From positions 64,109 to 128,108 of the forward strand of contig VWYX01000778.1 in assembly GCA_013396525.1 (NCBI GenBank): 64,000 bases of DNA. The letters are read 5' to 3'. A program made the translations under genes and the position numbers. The stretch is from Chaetorhynchus papuensis. Its lineage: Eukaryota > Chordata > Aves > Passeriformes > Rhipiduridae. The notes beneath the pieces were generated by a model that searched no databases, was not told the origin of the DNA, and saw only the letters and a program-made list of their open reading frames with translations. How positions within the stretch are numbered: the stretch's first letter is position 1; every line of letters starts with the position of its first letter. Shown here piece after piece: positions 11,411 through 25,639 of the stretch.

Positions 11411-14400
11411 AAATAATAAGGAAGTTCCCCACAAGAACCACCCATGCATATTTCATATAAACAAAGGAACAAATACAAGAAGCTTCCCCAGTCAGAAAAG
11501 TACAAATGGTAAAAATGGCCACCAAAAATATCTGTATGTCTCAAAAATATCTTTTATCTGCTTGCTTGCAGCATTCTGCACAGCAGGGAGCAGATAAAGG
11601 TGCTGGCAGAGAATGAAATAGCAGTGCTGAATCACGTTTCTTGTGTATTTACAGGTTTCTTATAACCCTATAAGAATTCATAAGAGAGAAGACCATAAAT
11701 CTCTTAAAAAAAGTCTCACCTTGTTCCACAGGTAGGGGATAAACTTGGACAGAGTGTTTTTAACATGTGTCTGCTAGGAATTTGCTATGCTTCTATTACA
11801 ATCCCAACCTCAACCAAACTTTCTCATTTCAATAAATAAATCCTGTCATGGATTTATCTCACCTAATTTCTTTGGGATAACTCCCTTGCCTAAACTTTTG
11901 TTTCCCATGACATTTTAGGGACTGTAGGGTCTGTCTAGCTTCTAGGTGTTCCTCAACAATAAAATTGGTTTCTCCCAGGTTCTGTGTAATATCTGCCCAT
12001 CCAAATATGGGCACCACAGGGCAGGGGCTGGAGTCTGGAGGTCAGCTGGAAGCAGTGCAGGTTAAATTGTTTTCCAAAAAACAGCCTTAGATTCTCGTAT
12101 TTTGGCAAATGAATTATACACAGAAGTCTATAGTGGGTCTACACCTACCTCCTGGAAAGTTAGCTCAGTGTTTCATTTAGAGGGAATGGAGAGAAACCGG
12201 GCACGACTCACATGGACTATTTTGAATATCTGCTTTATGAGATTCCACAGAAGTGCTTGTTTCTTCACTGACTGTAAAGCAGTGGCAAACTAAAGTGTAG
12301 AAATCATCTATAGGCATTTAAAGATAGGTGAGATAACTTTTCAAGGGAATTTCATGATCTGTCTGGCAGTACTTACACATATTCTGTACCACATTTCTTA
12401 CACCTAAAAAAACCCAGACAAGCCTCACTTCAGTAAGCACCAAGACAACTCCTACATGGAAAGCCTGTAAATTGTTTTCATAACAATATGGTGACTGCTT
12501 TTCCCAGAAGATGAGGAGACAGAAATTTCTAATAAATTTTTCAACTGTGTTCTGGAAAGTTCTGAAATTATAGAAGTCTCTGTGACTTCTGTGCTGTTCT
12601 GTCTAGCTTATCAAACTGAAGATTTTGTCACAGGTTATAGGGGTTATGATGAACTCCTAATTGAACTAACAGATCATTCTCAAACTCAAAAACATACAAA
12701 GCAGCTTTTGAAGTGAATGGGATGGCTGCAACACTCTGATCTGCCTGCATTTTATCAGGGAAAAATAATGATGTCAAAACCTGTGGTGAATCTTCTTTAA
12801 GAAACATCATTTATTCACAGGTCACACAGACAGCAACAAATTTTTAATGCATCTGTGAATAAATAAAGGAGTATCCTGTAAGCAACACATCATAATTTGT
12901 TGTAGGCTTGGAAGAGGCAATGGAAAGTCTGCCCTATATTCATGTCCTGGTTACTTGAAATCCACAGTAAAAGCAAATAAAATCTACAGAAACAGAGAAG
13001 TGAGACAACATTTCTTCTTCCTTACTTATATCTGCAAAGTTGCTGACATTTGTGTGGCTGGCTATTCTAGGTTTAATCATCAGTGAATTTAAAAAGTTCA
13101 TAGATGCATCTGTTTCAGAAAACTTCAATAAACTTTTTTTAGTTGTTTCCACTGATGTATGTTTAAGGCATTTGGTTCTGAAAAAAATTCTATCTGGATA
13201 TTTCTGGCAGAGTTTTCTTCAAAACAGTAGATTTTAACACTTAAATTCACAGTATGTCCTAGATATTTCATGTATTATATTGCTATTTGTATTTGAACAA
13301 CACTGAAACTTTATTCTTTCCTACAAGTAATGCGAAATTCCTGGCAAAATTTTGACCTCTTCCTTATACATTTCTAGAATATTTTTTTGCTGATAACAGC
13401 CTATATCAGAAAGAGTTTCAGAAACAAATAAACAAACAACAAACCACAAAAAAAAATCATTAAGAAACCCCAGCAATCTGGTTAAATATGTCTTCTCATT
13501 AGAGTAACCCAAAATATTTTCCTCACTCTGGGATAAATACATGTCTTCACTGAATCAACATGATAAAACTCCCCTTTTAGCCTAGTAAATAGAAGCACAT
13601 GAATAATGATCAGCTGCTGATCTAATTCAGTCTTATTCAAGGGATATATCCTAGTGAAAGGGGAATTGAAGTTGTCTCAGAGTGAAAAAGGGGAGAGATG
13701 TTAGGCAGTAAAAGATAAACTGATATGAAAAAGTCAGTTATATGGTAGTAGCAACTTAGTATTTTTCATAAATCAGCAATAATAATTTTAAATGCAAAAA
13801 AAAGTTATTATTTACAATTTTAAACAATACACATCAGTCAAAAAATACTACTGAATAGGAACAAAAAGACAGCTAAATCCATTAGCTAAAAGGCATGTGT
13901 TCAAATAGTGGGACCTTAGGAAAGAATTGATATCGTTGGAACCATAAGCCTTAAAAAACTTCCCTAGATGTCAGATTAAAACCTCCTTATTTTAAAACAG
14001 TGAGTGTTAACAAGTACTTTGCTCCCACAGTGTTTTCCAGAATCATTCAGCTTATCTTCCTTGATGAAGTTGGTCTGAGTGGTTTCAGCCAATCTAGCAG
14101 ATCAATTACTGACAAAAGCCAATGGCTGCTCTGCATACACTTGTTTAACATTGTACCCTGCTCATTCAGATCCCAGTTCAGGTTTCTTCTCTGGATGAAG
14201 AGAATTAAATTCCCACCTCTCGTCCCAGATGAATGACATCCACCAGAGGGAGGAGCAATGGAATGTAGAGTCATCCTAAGGTATAAACCAACAATGTCAA
14301 AGAGACTGTATGTTAATCTCTAGGAGGACTAATGCCAGATATGTCAAATCTATTCTGAACCTTGGTATCACATATCTGCAGAGTCCAACTCTCCTAATTT

Positions 14401-16291
14401 TTGGTACAGGCACGAGCAATCTCTCAGCATATGCATTTCAAGAGCAAGGTTAGGATAGCCTGCCCAAAAGGAAATGCAGCTGGGACCCTTCTATGTGTGC
14501 AAAACACTCTGACCTTCTAACACTGTAAATGGAAGCATTCACAGCTTCCTCATGGGGCTATTTTACTTTACACTATGTCATAAACCATCAAGCAGTTCTC
14601 CACAATAAATGCTGAGACCACCCCCTAGAGGTTTTAGTTACTTCTTTTCCTGAGATAGTTCTGTATTTCAATATTTTGCAATTCAGATTATATTGTATTA
14701 AAGAATATTTTCTGTAGAGAAATTATCCCACAAGTGTGAATGGAAATTCTAGTTTTCTTCATAGATGAGTGTATTAAAGATAAGGATGAAGTGTCACATT
14801 CACCCTTGATTTTTTACTTAAGAATCTGAGATTTCAAGCTACATAAGCCTTTCTTAGCACAGCTGAAGGTACCTTTTTCCACGAGAGATGATAACATGCT
14901 TACAGTTTCTTTCTTCCAGGGGTTTAGTGACACCTAGATACCCACAAAATATTCCTAAGGTGTGTATGAAAGGTGATTAAGGGAGTTCAAGCAAGTAATA
15001 TAATTGTGCATGCATAATTTATATTGGGTATAATTTATATTTTATAAAGCAGTAAAGGTTTTGAACTAAGAATATATTACCTGAGCAAGTAAAATTGTCT
15101 TGAGATTCTGCTTTCCCTGAACAGGAAGGAGGCATTCCTTGTTTTGTAACAATGCTCAAAAGACAAGCCTGTCTGAGAGCCACCATGGTATTTTTCTACT
15201 GGCCAAAATCTAAGTTCAGCTGGTTCTTTCTGTGGTATATTAGATAGTTAATTATCTTTGGACCCTTGTGCTGGAAGTTCAGGTGAGTACATAGAACCAG
15301 TGCCTAAAATGTGAGGACTAGAATCAGTATGAAAATGGTTAGAGTCTAAATCTATTGCTGCATTTTACACATGCTTCCTTCTCTTAAAGAAAAATAAGAC
15401 AAGGATGCTGTTGTGCTGGATTCTGACAGCTGTTCACTGTTTGAAATATCATAGTTCATAAGGCAAGTTAAAAGAAGAGATGACTGTCAATATAAATGCA
15501 TGACAAATTCTATTTCTAATTTGAATGAAAGAATAAGTAGATCCAATATACATAATCAGAGTGATAATCTTGTATATTTATAACAAGCTATCTAAAAATA
15601 AATATAATTTCTAAATCCATGCCAATATTTTTTCCCCATGCATTTAAATAAAAAGTGTTTTTTAAACACAGGATGTCTATTCAGCTGAGCAGCCTTCAGG
15701 CCTGTGTGACCAACTGCAAAAATTCTGTATGGGCAGAGGACTCTAGCAGCTCCAAGTGTCCACATCCTGTCTTCCCACCTGACCTTTACACAGAGCAGTG
15801 GTAGAATTTGTGGATATTTTTCCCCAAGGGACTGTTGTTTTCACTGTTTACTATTTTCTAAGTTAATCATTGGCATAAACCACCATTGGGTTGTTGGGGC
15901 ACTTTTTTAATGTGTCTCTAAACTAATATAAACTATTATTATTATTATTATTATTGCTGTTGCTATATAATTAGTATTGTGGTAAAATACCACACTATGG
16001 TTAGAAATAGCATTATTGCAGTGTTATGATTAAAATCAGTATGATATGAATTATTACGATAATTAAAATTTTTAAGAATTGCATTAAATTACTAATAGAA
16101 TAAAACATTTACCCCCATGAAAATAACTCCCTGGTGGGAGTGTCAGGGTACAGGGGAGGGATGCAGGAATGGTTGTGGGTGTTGAGGGTGGAGTATTTTT
16201 ACTGATGGAACTATAGCACAGACTTGTGTTATTAATCACCATATCATTAAAATCCAGCTCCCCAGTCACCTTCCAACCCGGTGAATCCTTC
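11411..16291. other. Unique AT-rich DNA, no gene recognised
   Basis: About 4.9 kb. Slightly more GC-rich segments lie at 11885-12060 and 15670-15820 but match nothing I know. Open frames of up to 78 codons occur on both strands without motifs. A candidate 61-bp segment with splice-like ends at 15220-15280 is closed in all frames and was rejected. Confidence 0.5.
15934..15955. repeat. (ATT)n microsatellite
   Basis: Seven perfect ATT units, ending in a short run of interrupted copies. This is a short version of the array beside the first assembly gap. Confidence 0.95.
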
Positions 16292-16612
16292 AGCACAGAA
16301 TCATTAAGGTTGGAGAAGACCTCCAAGATCATCAAGCCCAACCTACGACTGATCCCCACCTTGTCACCCGGCCCAGAGCACTCAGTGCCATGTCCAGGCC
16401 TTCCTTGGACACCTCCAGGGACAAGGACTCCACCAGCTCCTTGGGCAGCCCCTTCCAATGTTTAAGAACCCTTTCTGTGAAGAAATTCCCCCTGATGTCC
16501 AACCTGAACCTCCCCTGGCACATCTTGAGGCCATTCCCTCTCCTCCTGTCCCTGTTCCCTGGGAGCAGAGCCCAACCCGTCCCGGCTGTCCTGTCCTGTC
16601 AGGGAGTTNTGT
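16292..16612 (-). mobile_element. CR1 LINE 3' end, 5'-truncated
   Basis: On the minus strand the complement of 16332-16523 is open for 63 codons and matches the CR1 ORF2 C-terminus: CQGRFRLDIRGNFFTE, LKHW, LPKELVESLSLE and DMALSALGRV. The 3' UTR runs down to about 16292, where agaatcattaaggttggaga is the complement of the usual CR1 3' terminus. The upstream edge is abrupt at the lone N (16609) within a block that normally continues. The copy looks moderately young because the codons are mostly in frame, but it lacks the reverse transcriptase and cannot move. Confidence 0.95.
16609..16609. other. Single undetermined base at the CR1 edge
   Basis: A lone N lies inside the last recognisable CR1 block, three to four bases before the match to CR1 ends. 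It may mark an unresolved assembly join rather than a simple ambiguous base. Confidence 0.9.
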
Positions 16613-19600
16613 AGTTATATAGGTTATTACCAGCTTTTGCTCTCCTATGCCCCAGATTCTATACAGATTAATGTTGTTAAGAGTTTCATTTGTGCTTCTT
16701 TGATTCTTTCCAGTGCATGCCTAGAAAATGTAGTCCACCTCTTTTGGATAAGCCTGACCTCTAATCACTATCTGTGTTTTGTCTCTCTTCCCAACCCGTA
16801 TCAGAACCTCCTTGTAGGTTAAAGCTGGGCAGATGTGGTCAAGGTCTTACTGCTCTCAGTAGTGCTTCTGAGTAATCTTCCTTCCATGAAGTCTCAGAAT
16901 AGGCCAAGAATAATATAAAAAACCCTCTTTCATACTGCTTTTGTTTTTATCCCTTTAGTTCCAACTAAACAGAGAAACATTCAGAAAACATATTTCCTGG
17001 TTATATAAAAGCTTAATTCAAAGTTTAGCCATGGTAGAAATGGAAGAAATAATCTTGTGCATTTTCTTAGTTTTAATGTGAACCAATTTGTGTTTGGTTA
17101 TAAACAGTTCTTAAAGGGCCACCAAAATTCCATTTGTTCACTGCGTCAATTCTGAAAAGTGTTCTAAGGGCCAAAGAAGGTTCTTATACATAACTGCCAT
17201 CAAGAAAAACTGGGGGGTCTGGCTTCTACAAACATCATCAAAGTTCAGTAAGCACTCCACATTTAAGGCCAAAAAAGATATGTCTGATTACTCTCTATGG
17301 TAAAGGAATGCAGACTCAACTCAGCATCCAAATCTTATAAAAAAATAAAATCTGTAGGCAGATTGGTCTCACTGGAAGTCCAACTAAAATGACCAGGTTA
17401 CTCTTGTGGAAAACTCTAAGGAAAGTGGTTTTTTTTTTCTTGAGCTTCACACCTGGATCAATTTGGAATAACTGAAAAAGATTGTGGAAAATGCTTTCAT
17501 ATATTGTACAGAAGTAAATTGAAGTAACAAACTGGGATATAATCATTACTTCAAGGCCAGGAAAAAAGCAAACAAACAAGGTAGCAAAGTAAATAACTAA
17601 TCTCAGTAAAATGCTGAAATTTTCAAAGCAGTGTATAAATACTAATACTTACGTCAATAAATGATGAATGTGCACATTGTTTTTACTGCATCACTTTATT
17701 TTATTTCCTGTAATAATCTTCAATTTTTAGTCTAAAATTGTTTTTTTAAGGTTTGAAGAAGGAGCACAGGATTTAACCCCTATTGGGAGACTGAGTTTTC
17801 TGGCCTAAGTGACATATTGCTTTAATTTGCTAGAGCCCAAATATGATTCGTCATGCACACCATGTAGCTATCCTGCACATGTTGAGGCAGAGCAAAGTTT
17901 GGATTTCTATTACTTAGTGTACAAAAGAAGACTCCAATTACATTGTTTGTAGCCTACAGTAGGATAAATATATTAAAGATGCTGAATCATACATTGCAAA
18001 ATAAGTCCTTTCTTAAAAAAAAGAAAGAAACACAACAAAATTCAGGTAATCAAGTCATTCTTGAATGATGATTTAAGTTTATTTGTCAGTTATTATCATG
18101 TTCTTTTGGTCAGCAAACTACAATTTACTTGTTCATGAACAATTTATTTTTGTTATGGAGATGGCTACAGGCAGGTGACCTGTTTAAAAGAAAATTATTT
18201 ATTTTAAAATACCATTATAATTGTGGAGAAAACCTGGCAGAGGTCCACTGACTAAAAAGATGCAAATAACTCATATCAGGGAAAAGCATTGCTCTTTCTT
18301 TCTTTTTTTAAACAGAATTGTCTAAGAATATACCATACTTGGCAGAGGGAGGTTAAGGGAATACTGTGAGGTTTATTTTAAAAATAGATACCAGGTTTTT
18401 TCTGAAGAAGAGTAGTAAATATGAAATGTGGTTGATATTTGTTAGAATATATTCAGTAAAAGAGATACTATTTGCAAAGATGTGTCCTGAGGCATTTTCA
18501 TGGATATATTATGAAGCAACTAACAAATGAAGGTCTCACGAAGAATCGTTAGCAAATTTGCTCAAGAAAGAATTCCCAAACAGCCACATGTTTGAAAGCA
18601 GTGGAGGGACAATAATTCTGCACCTTAATTCTGGCAGTGGCACAGATGTTCAGCTAAGCTCAGAGTATAAGTTCAGATATGTTCTTATTGCTGTTATTAC
18701 CAGCATCTCACAGTTTTATAATCAGTTCATACCGGGAAAATCAATGTTATCTGTCAACACACACATTTTTCCTATAAAACCAACCAGCAGTCTCTTAAGC
18801 CTCCTTTTGATAGGCAATCTCTATCTTAAATCTCTATCCTACTAAAAATATTTAATTGCAACCGAAGTTTTAAATCACTCATCACACCTAATTTGGGTAC
18901 AATGCATACATACGTTGAGATATCTTTCTTTTGCTGCTTGAGGTAACATAATCTAATTACTATTGAGTCAAAGCCTGTGAGATTTAAATCATTCACCTTA
19001 GCCCTTCATCTTATCTGATCATCTTTACTCAATATTTTAGAGTACTGTCAGCAAGTGCCAATTTATTTACTTTTCAATGAGATAATGCTTTCTTTTTCCC
19101 CTGCCCTCTTTCCCCCTCTGTTTTGTTATCTCACTGTTCCTCATTGTTTTTCACCTCTTCTTGTGTCTCATTTTATTTATGGCATCTTCTGTAGGGGCAG
19201 AGACATTAAACCCAAAGCAAGGAACTGTGTGTTTTCAAAGTTATTTTAAATGTGTTTTTACAGAGAGAAGCTGCAAAGATGAACTGTCTTTCTCCCCAGT
19301 AGAAACAAAATTCCTCAGCCATGCTAGATGACAATGATAAAAAATTGCAAAAAGAGGAAAGCTATTTGCAAGAAAACTTCTGGCAGGAAGACAAGTCTCC
19401 TCTTGTGATTCATATCTTCAAGGAAACCAAATAAATCCAGCAATGAGACAGGATTCTCTCCACAGGAGACATTAGGATATTAGCAATGCTATAGTGGCAT
19501 GTAGTACATCAATTTATAGTTATTAAAGACTTCTAAAAATATGGATATTTAGATCTCTCATAGTAAAGAATATGCTGACGTTAATTTTATATTTAGAAGA

Positions 19601-20432
19601 ATGTGAAAAGATTTTCCTTTTTTGTGTGTATTAAAAATACACACCTAAGGTAATAAGATTCAAATCACACTCAAAGCAATCTCTTTTGCATAGCTATTGT
19701 ACATAAGGCAAAACATCATAAATTAAACTCTTAATAAATTACCACTTCACCAAAAGCACAAGACGTCTTCAATAAGATAGAATTTTCCTAGACTACTGAA
19801 AATTGCTACTGAGTATCCTGTTAGCTTTTCTTCAGTATTTTTCAGTCAACCTATAAGATTGATAAGGGAAAGAACATCTATAAGAGTAGAGAAAAAAAAA
19901 GTCTATTTGAGTGCAATGTGAAGACCTGTCCTGCAGATTCTTCTACAATACTAATGTGGCTCTGACCCGATGTTCTGATTCTCAAATAAGGAGTGCTTCT
20001 CCAGTAAGGAGCAGCAATTTGTTTTTTTCATCTATGGACATACTCTGTAGCACCTCTCCAGCTGTTACATTTACTGTCCATCTGCATCTTTTACAGCCCT
20101 GAGAAATTCCTTTGTTTTTGCATCCAGGTGTCAAGATGATGAATTGTCCTTCATCATTCACCTCACATAGCGGGAGGCTATTAATCCAGAACTAAGAAGG
20201 TTTGCATATCTTGTACGCAGTAAGAGCTAAAAATTCTGAAAACCTGTAAAGGCACTAAAGGCACTCTCTCATCATATTTTTTGTTATTTATTTTGTTATT
20301 TATTATTATTCATAATGGATATGCAGCATAAATTGTTAATCTAAAGCTCTATTTTTCCTTGACAAATTATTGTAACAAGTGCTGTGAAAAATTCTCACAA
20401 CATACTACATTTTCTCTCTTTTTTTATGTAGT
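16613..20432. other. Unique AT-rich DNA, no gene or repeat recognised
   Basis: About 3.8 kb with no clear interspersed repeat. The longest open frame (18558-18845, 95 codons) starts with TTG, has no motif and shows no codon bias distinct from its surroundings. A 9-bp-stem hairpin near 19624-19648 is too short to carry weight. Confidence 0.55.
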
Positions 20433-21590
20433 AACATAGGATAATTCAGTTTGGAAGGGAGCTTAGATAGCCATAGCTCGCCTAAAGTGGGACCAGTTCT
20501 AGTGGCAGAACAAGTTTCTCAGGGCTTTGTTCATCTAGGCCTTGAAAGTCTCCAAGATTGTAAGATTACAGGGAGAAAAAATGGAGAATGAGGTTGGATT
20601 GAAACACACCACTTTCTGAGGGCTGGGTTGTTCCAGTGTTACATTATCTTTATGGTGGTGCTTTTCACCTTTATATCTAAGCAAGTAATCTCTATATTAA
20701 TGCATTAATTCTTGTCATTCTTTCACCAGAAATCTCACTAAAAAGACAAATCCATCTTAATTACAACTTTACAGATGAGAAGCTGCTGTTTGGTGGCCCC
20801 CAAACCATCTCTTGTCCAGGTTGAATAAGCCCAGCTCCCTCAGCTTCTCTTCATGAGACGTGTGTTGGAGCTGCTTGGTGGTTTCCAGCTAATCTAAGAA
20901 AAATTTATCAACATCCATCTTGCGTTGGTGGGCTCTGAACTGGATACTGCATTTGAGATGCAGTCTAACCTGTGATATGTAAAAGGGGGTAATAACATGA
21001 AAGGAGAGTTGAGTGTTCCTGTTGATAACACTCGGGGTGCTGTTTTCTTTACTGCCAGCCATGCTGCTGACACCTCAACCCCATGGCCCTTTTTAGCAGA
21101 GGTCCTTCCCAGTCAGTCACTCCTTAGTGTGTTTCATTACAATGAGTTAATTCATCTCCTATTCCTCCTGCAGATCTGTTATAAAGATAACAGAAGTCAC
21201 TGGATATACTTCTTGAAGAACTCCACTTGCAAATAGAGACTTCCAAGTGTTGACAAAGTCAAGGTAAATGACATCCATGTCTCTCTCTTTATGTGCAGAT
21301 CCAGTCACTTTCTCTCGCGTGCTCAGAAATGTGCTCCAAGAGTATTTTCTCAGGTACTGAAGTGAGAATGACCAGCCTGTATTTTCCCAGGCTGAGCTTC
21401 TTGTCCTTTTCTGAAGATGTGTAGAATATTTGTCCACCTCCAGTCACCAGGAATACATCCTGAAAGGTATGACCTTTCAAAGACAGAAAAGTATACCTTT
21501 CAATTATAGCTACCAGTTCAGTCTGCAACTTCAGGTTCGTCCTACTCATCTTCAAATACTCGTGCAGATACACAGGTGCTGGGTCCTTTA
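20433..21590 (-). mobile_element. Old CR1 LINE with reverse transcriptase remnants and 3' UTR
   Basis: The element reads from 21590 down to 20433. The complement of 21573-21289 carries a degraded finger-region block (KYRLVILTSVPEK and ILLEHIS, compare GNYRPVSLTSVPGK and LLE-IS in bird CR1). The complement of about 21258-21240 encodes DVIYLDF, the motif A region with its catalytic aspartate. Further down come the ORF2 tail and a 3' UTR with blocks such as ccaggttgaataagcccagc (plus-strand reading, about 20817-20836). The palm region between motif A and the tail is shortened, so an internal deletion is likely. The 3' terminus near 20433-20445 still resembles the CR1 end. Frameshifts and stops are many. 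Confidence 0.85.
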
Positions 21591-24211
21591 AGCTTTAAAT
21601 ATGAAATGCTATAATGACAAAAGAGTTGATGACACATAAACCATCTTGGATTAGAAAAAAATAGATCCATCTTTCCAGTATTTTCAGGTTCAGTGGTTCA
21701 CAAACACAGCTACTCCAAACACTTGTAAGCTTGGCTATGTGGACCGCTCATGCCTTTTCTGCCTGTGACACTTCTTTTCTGCTCTGCATAGATATGCCTT
21801 GTATTCTAATGGTTAGAACAAGTCCCTGATTGTAGGAAACTCCTGAAGATCAATGTTATCACATGGTTTTGAGTTTCTGTATGAAAGTTATATATACTCT
21901 GCTGTGGTTACCATGCATATGCATGAGCATAATATTTTTTTTTCCTCTTACTGTATTTTGAAAAATGAATGAGAAACATCTGTGACGAATCCCAACCCAT
22001 ATGTTACTAACTGCAGGTATAAATTGACCAAGAAATAATCCCATATTTTATAAGACTCTGAGACACAAATATTGGAATATATTTACAGTGTCACCTTTAT
22101 ACAACCATACACATATGTGCATATATATGTATAGATAATGTATATATTTCCATATGAATGCACACACATGCATTTTGACTTTTTCTTCTTTTAAACTCTC
22201 TAGACAGATGAAGAAACACATATGTTCTATTTAATTGCTGCATAACTGAACCTTTTGAATTCTATTTACTGCATTCTGGATTCTGATTTCAATAACTGAA
22301 CAAGGGATATGGTTACAACTAAGCCCTCTACAGGCTTGGAGGAAAAAATTGAACTGCAGTTTCTTTATAGAGATGAAGAGGAAAAAAAAAAAGAAAGAAA
22401 TGTCTATGTTGTTTCTGCCTAAATTGGCTAATGTCTTCCTCATGATGTATATCAGATCCGTGTGGAGAAAGCAAAATTCAATCATTCCTCAGGCAACTGG
22501 GTTGGTTTGTTGTTTCTCTGACTTATCAATCCATAATGCTGAAGAGAGCAGGGAAAATGGGATTATAATCAAATAACCTTGTTCCTTATAAATAAAAGTG
22601 CTAATTAGCATTTTAATTGTGGGACTTGTTCTCTGTGGATGGCATGGTATATTGTTCTCAGCAGCACAGCAGTGTTTTATTTTGAAGTGCCCAATAAGTT
22701 AATATTAAACTTAATTATTTGCTCTTCTCATTATGCTCATTAGTATATGAAAAAGAAAAGGAACAAAAGATATGGACAGCTCAGGGCAAAATATATTCTT
22801 CCCTCTTGTAGAACAGTAAGCTTCCCATACATTTGAAATACATACTGATAGAACCCCGGAAATGTTCTGGTCTTCAGGTGAAACGTTGTCTTCCTTCTTT
22901 ACATAGGACTTTGAAAGTCCTATGCTTTTCCAGACAGGGTCTAATTCATGTCTCAAAAACTTCATCTCAGAATTCTGACACAAATCAAAGAGTCAAAACA
23001 AATTCATTCAAAGTACCTTTCCCTTAAGTCATGCATCTAGCATTTCATATGAGCATCTACACTGAGAAGTTACACCAAACAGTACTCCTTTGCAGAAATC
23101 ATCCACGAAGTGTGGGTGGAGTTTTTTGTTTGGTTGCTTTGGTGATTTTTCAATTATTATTTTTCCCCATCTTATGATATCTTACAATGTAAATGCGAAG
23201 AATATAGGAAAAAAAAGGACAGAATGTATTCTCCCAGCAGCTGAGGTTCTGCTGCTGACAGGAGGTTGGGGTCATTTATAGTAAAGTATCTAATCATCTA
23301 CAAGGTAAAACCTAAAGTTATTATCAAATAAAACATATCTAAATCCATTGCCTTTAGTAGACTTTGCTGTATAAATAAGGGTCCTGCTTCCTTTCATTGA
23401 GATGTATCTGTCTCAACCTGTGTTGGCACATATTTCAAGAATTGTGTCTGCACTCCCTTCCCACAAACAGATTACAGTCAAATTAATCTACAAAATCTAT
23501 GAATGATGAAGATAAACAAACGTAAACCTTGTCCCACCTTGATTGCAGTGAACTTCACTGTACTGACCCCATACTAACAACTACGGGATAAGTTTGTGAA
23601 AGAGAGGTAATTGGAATTCATAGGGGCTCTTAGACCATTGAATGGTTCAGTAACCCTGGCATTAATTTATAAATTGCTTTTGCTTTCAAAATACTATGCA
23701 CAGAAGAAAGACTATTCAAGTAGCCTAGGGAATACGGCTGCCTTCACCTCCACTCTTTATTTAAAATGATCTGACCTTGCTGTGTTGAGAACCTGCCATT
23801 AACATCAGTAAAGATCTGTCTGAGAAAGGACAACAAGGATAAACCCTGTTATGTAATTGTGAGGCAACAAAGTACTAATTTTTCTCTGAAAATAAATTTC
23901 TATTAGACTTTAGCAACCTTTTCAGTCAATTCCTTTAGGCTGTGCTATAAGAAACCAATTTCTTACTGGAATGTTAAAAGAGAAAATATCTTGCAGTTAC
24001 ATGTTACAGCCAGAAATTAAAAAAGAAAATAAACATGTGTGGAAAAGCACTGATTCAAACAAAGAAAAGTTTGGGACAGACATCAAGGAAGTCGTCAATC
24101 CATATGAGGTCAGATGCAGCATCCCTGGAAACTTTGTTTACTTAACAAAAAGTCTCTGTCCAATACCGGAAAAAAACTAAAATAACATAATTTAGGGAAT
24201 AAAAGTAGAAT
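21591..24211. other. Unique AT-rich DNA, no gene recognised
   Basis: About 2.6 kb. There is a TA/CA-rich stretch at 22105-22170, an A-run at 22381-22391 and a short palindrome at 22902-22924. Open frames up to 90 codons on both strands have no motifs. Confidence 0.55.
22902..22924. repeat. 23-bp palindrome
   Basis: The arms 22902-22912 and 22914-22924 are exact reverse complements around a single central G (cataggacttt, g, aaagtcctatg). Its size is that of a transcription-factor-like dyad or a chance palindrome. No neighbouring feature gives it a role. Confidence 0.85.
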
Positions 24212-24400
24212 GGAGATATAGACTGGAAGGAACCTCTGCAGGTCATCTAGCCAGCCTTGTTTAACACACAGGTAAATTCAGTGTTAGCACAGGGTACTTA
24301 AGGCCTTGTCCAGTCAAGATTATACCACAGGATTTCCATAGATACTTCTAGACTAGGACTTCCCTGGACTCTTCTCTGGTTTTATGTAAAAAGTAATTTT
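24212..24400 (-). mobile_element. Decayed CR1 LINE 3' UTR
   Basis: The plus-strand reading gactggaaggaacctctgca, then ggtcatctag and later ggccttgtccagtcaagatt, follows the complement of the avian CR1 3' UTR block by block (ggaccTctggaggtcatctag, then ggccttgtccagtcgag). Coding sequence is not reached with confidence. The copy is old and strongly diverged, and its 5' limit is uncertain. Confidence 0.65.
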
Positions 24401-25639
24401 CTGTATCTTTTATCACTGCATTCTCCATCCTTCTGAGCTTTGGCCTAATTTCTTTAGTTTTCCTTTGCTGCCAGTGTCTTTACAGGTGCCCTTCTTGCAG
24501 TCTATCACACTCCATACCAAATCTAGCTCCTCTTCTTCACACCAACTCTTTCTATGCAATGTTCTGGAAGTTCATCATCTGTAAATAAAGGTAAATATTC
24601 TATATGTAATCAATCAGGAAATTTAAAATAGGAAATAAATGTAATTTTAATTCTAATTTTAAGCTTTGTACCAATAAAACAAGGAATCAAAAATCATCAA
24701 ATCCACAAAAAGCAAAATAATTTGAGAAGCCTTCTTGGACCATAAGAACACATGCACACAATGCTATCTCTTAGTACCACATGTACTCTAGTTAAGAGAT
24801 TATTTAAAAGGCAAGGTCAGCGGATTTCATTTCTGAAATCATGAGATTAATATACTTGTAATATATGGAAGTAGAAATAAACTTCTGATTAGATGATAAT
24901 ATAGTGTAGTCATATATGAACTCTAATTGAAACAGATATAGATAAATATATGGTTTATAATGAATACTGTAAAATGTTGCAGAAAAATTCCCATTCCTAA
25001 AAGCAATTCTGTCCTTCTTGGACACATGACTGAAGAAACATAGCATTACTACTGCTATTTTACTTATAGAACATTTAAGCATGTTTTCTCCCTGTACAAC
25101 CTTACATTTTTACATCTGACATCTATTTCTATTGTTTTGGTTTTATTCTATTGTTATATGGTCACAACTTTCTATGGAGGTGGGAAAGTATTTGATCAGA
25201 TCAATCAGAGCTCTATTTGATTATGTATCTACATTTTTTAATGTGCAAGATGGTATGGAGCAGGTACAAAGCAATTTGGCAATTAATTGCATGCTGGATG
25301 TCAAGATGAATACATAACTAGAAATGCCAAAGAAAATCTCTACCCAAAAAAAAAAAAATATATATAACCACTATATTAATGTGTATAAATGGAAGTCAGG
25401 CTTAAAAGATTCATCAAGTCATTCTTTCACCTTGCTCAGACCTGAATGGGTTTTGGTGGAGTCATATGTTCTGTAACATAAACAGAAATAAGTCAAAAGA
25501 AGATAACAGAAACATGCCATAAAACAAAACAGCAAAAATACATGGGCTTATTTAGTTTGAAGGGATGCTCATCTTCTAATATGCTTCAACTGCTTCAAAC
25601 TGAAAGGTAATAGTCTCTTTTCTGTGTTAAGTGGATTGC
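24401..25639. other. Unique AT-rich DNA, no gene recognised
   Basis: Nothing recognised. An A-run followed by TA repeats lies at 25346-25366. An open frame of 92 codons on the minus strand (24804-25082) has no motif. Confidence 0.55.

Noticed and set aside
11251..11544. Minus-strand open frames rich in G, W, F and V
   Set aside because: They are the complement of the A/C-biased low-complexity tract; the runs of one residue follow from composition.
15220..15280. 61-bp segment between AG and GTGAGT
   Set aside because: All frames are closed and the acceptor context is weak.
19624..19648. Short hairpin gtgtgtatt / aatacacac
   Set aside because: A 9-bp stem in AT/GT-rich sequence is likely by chance.
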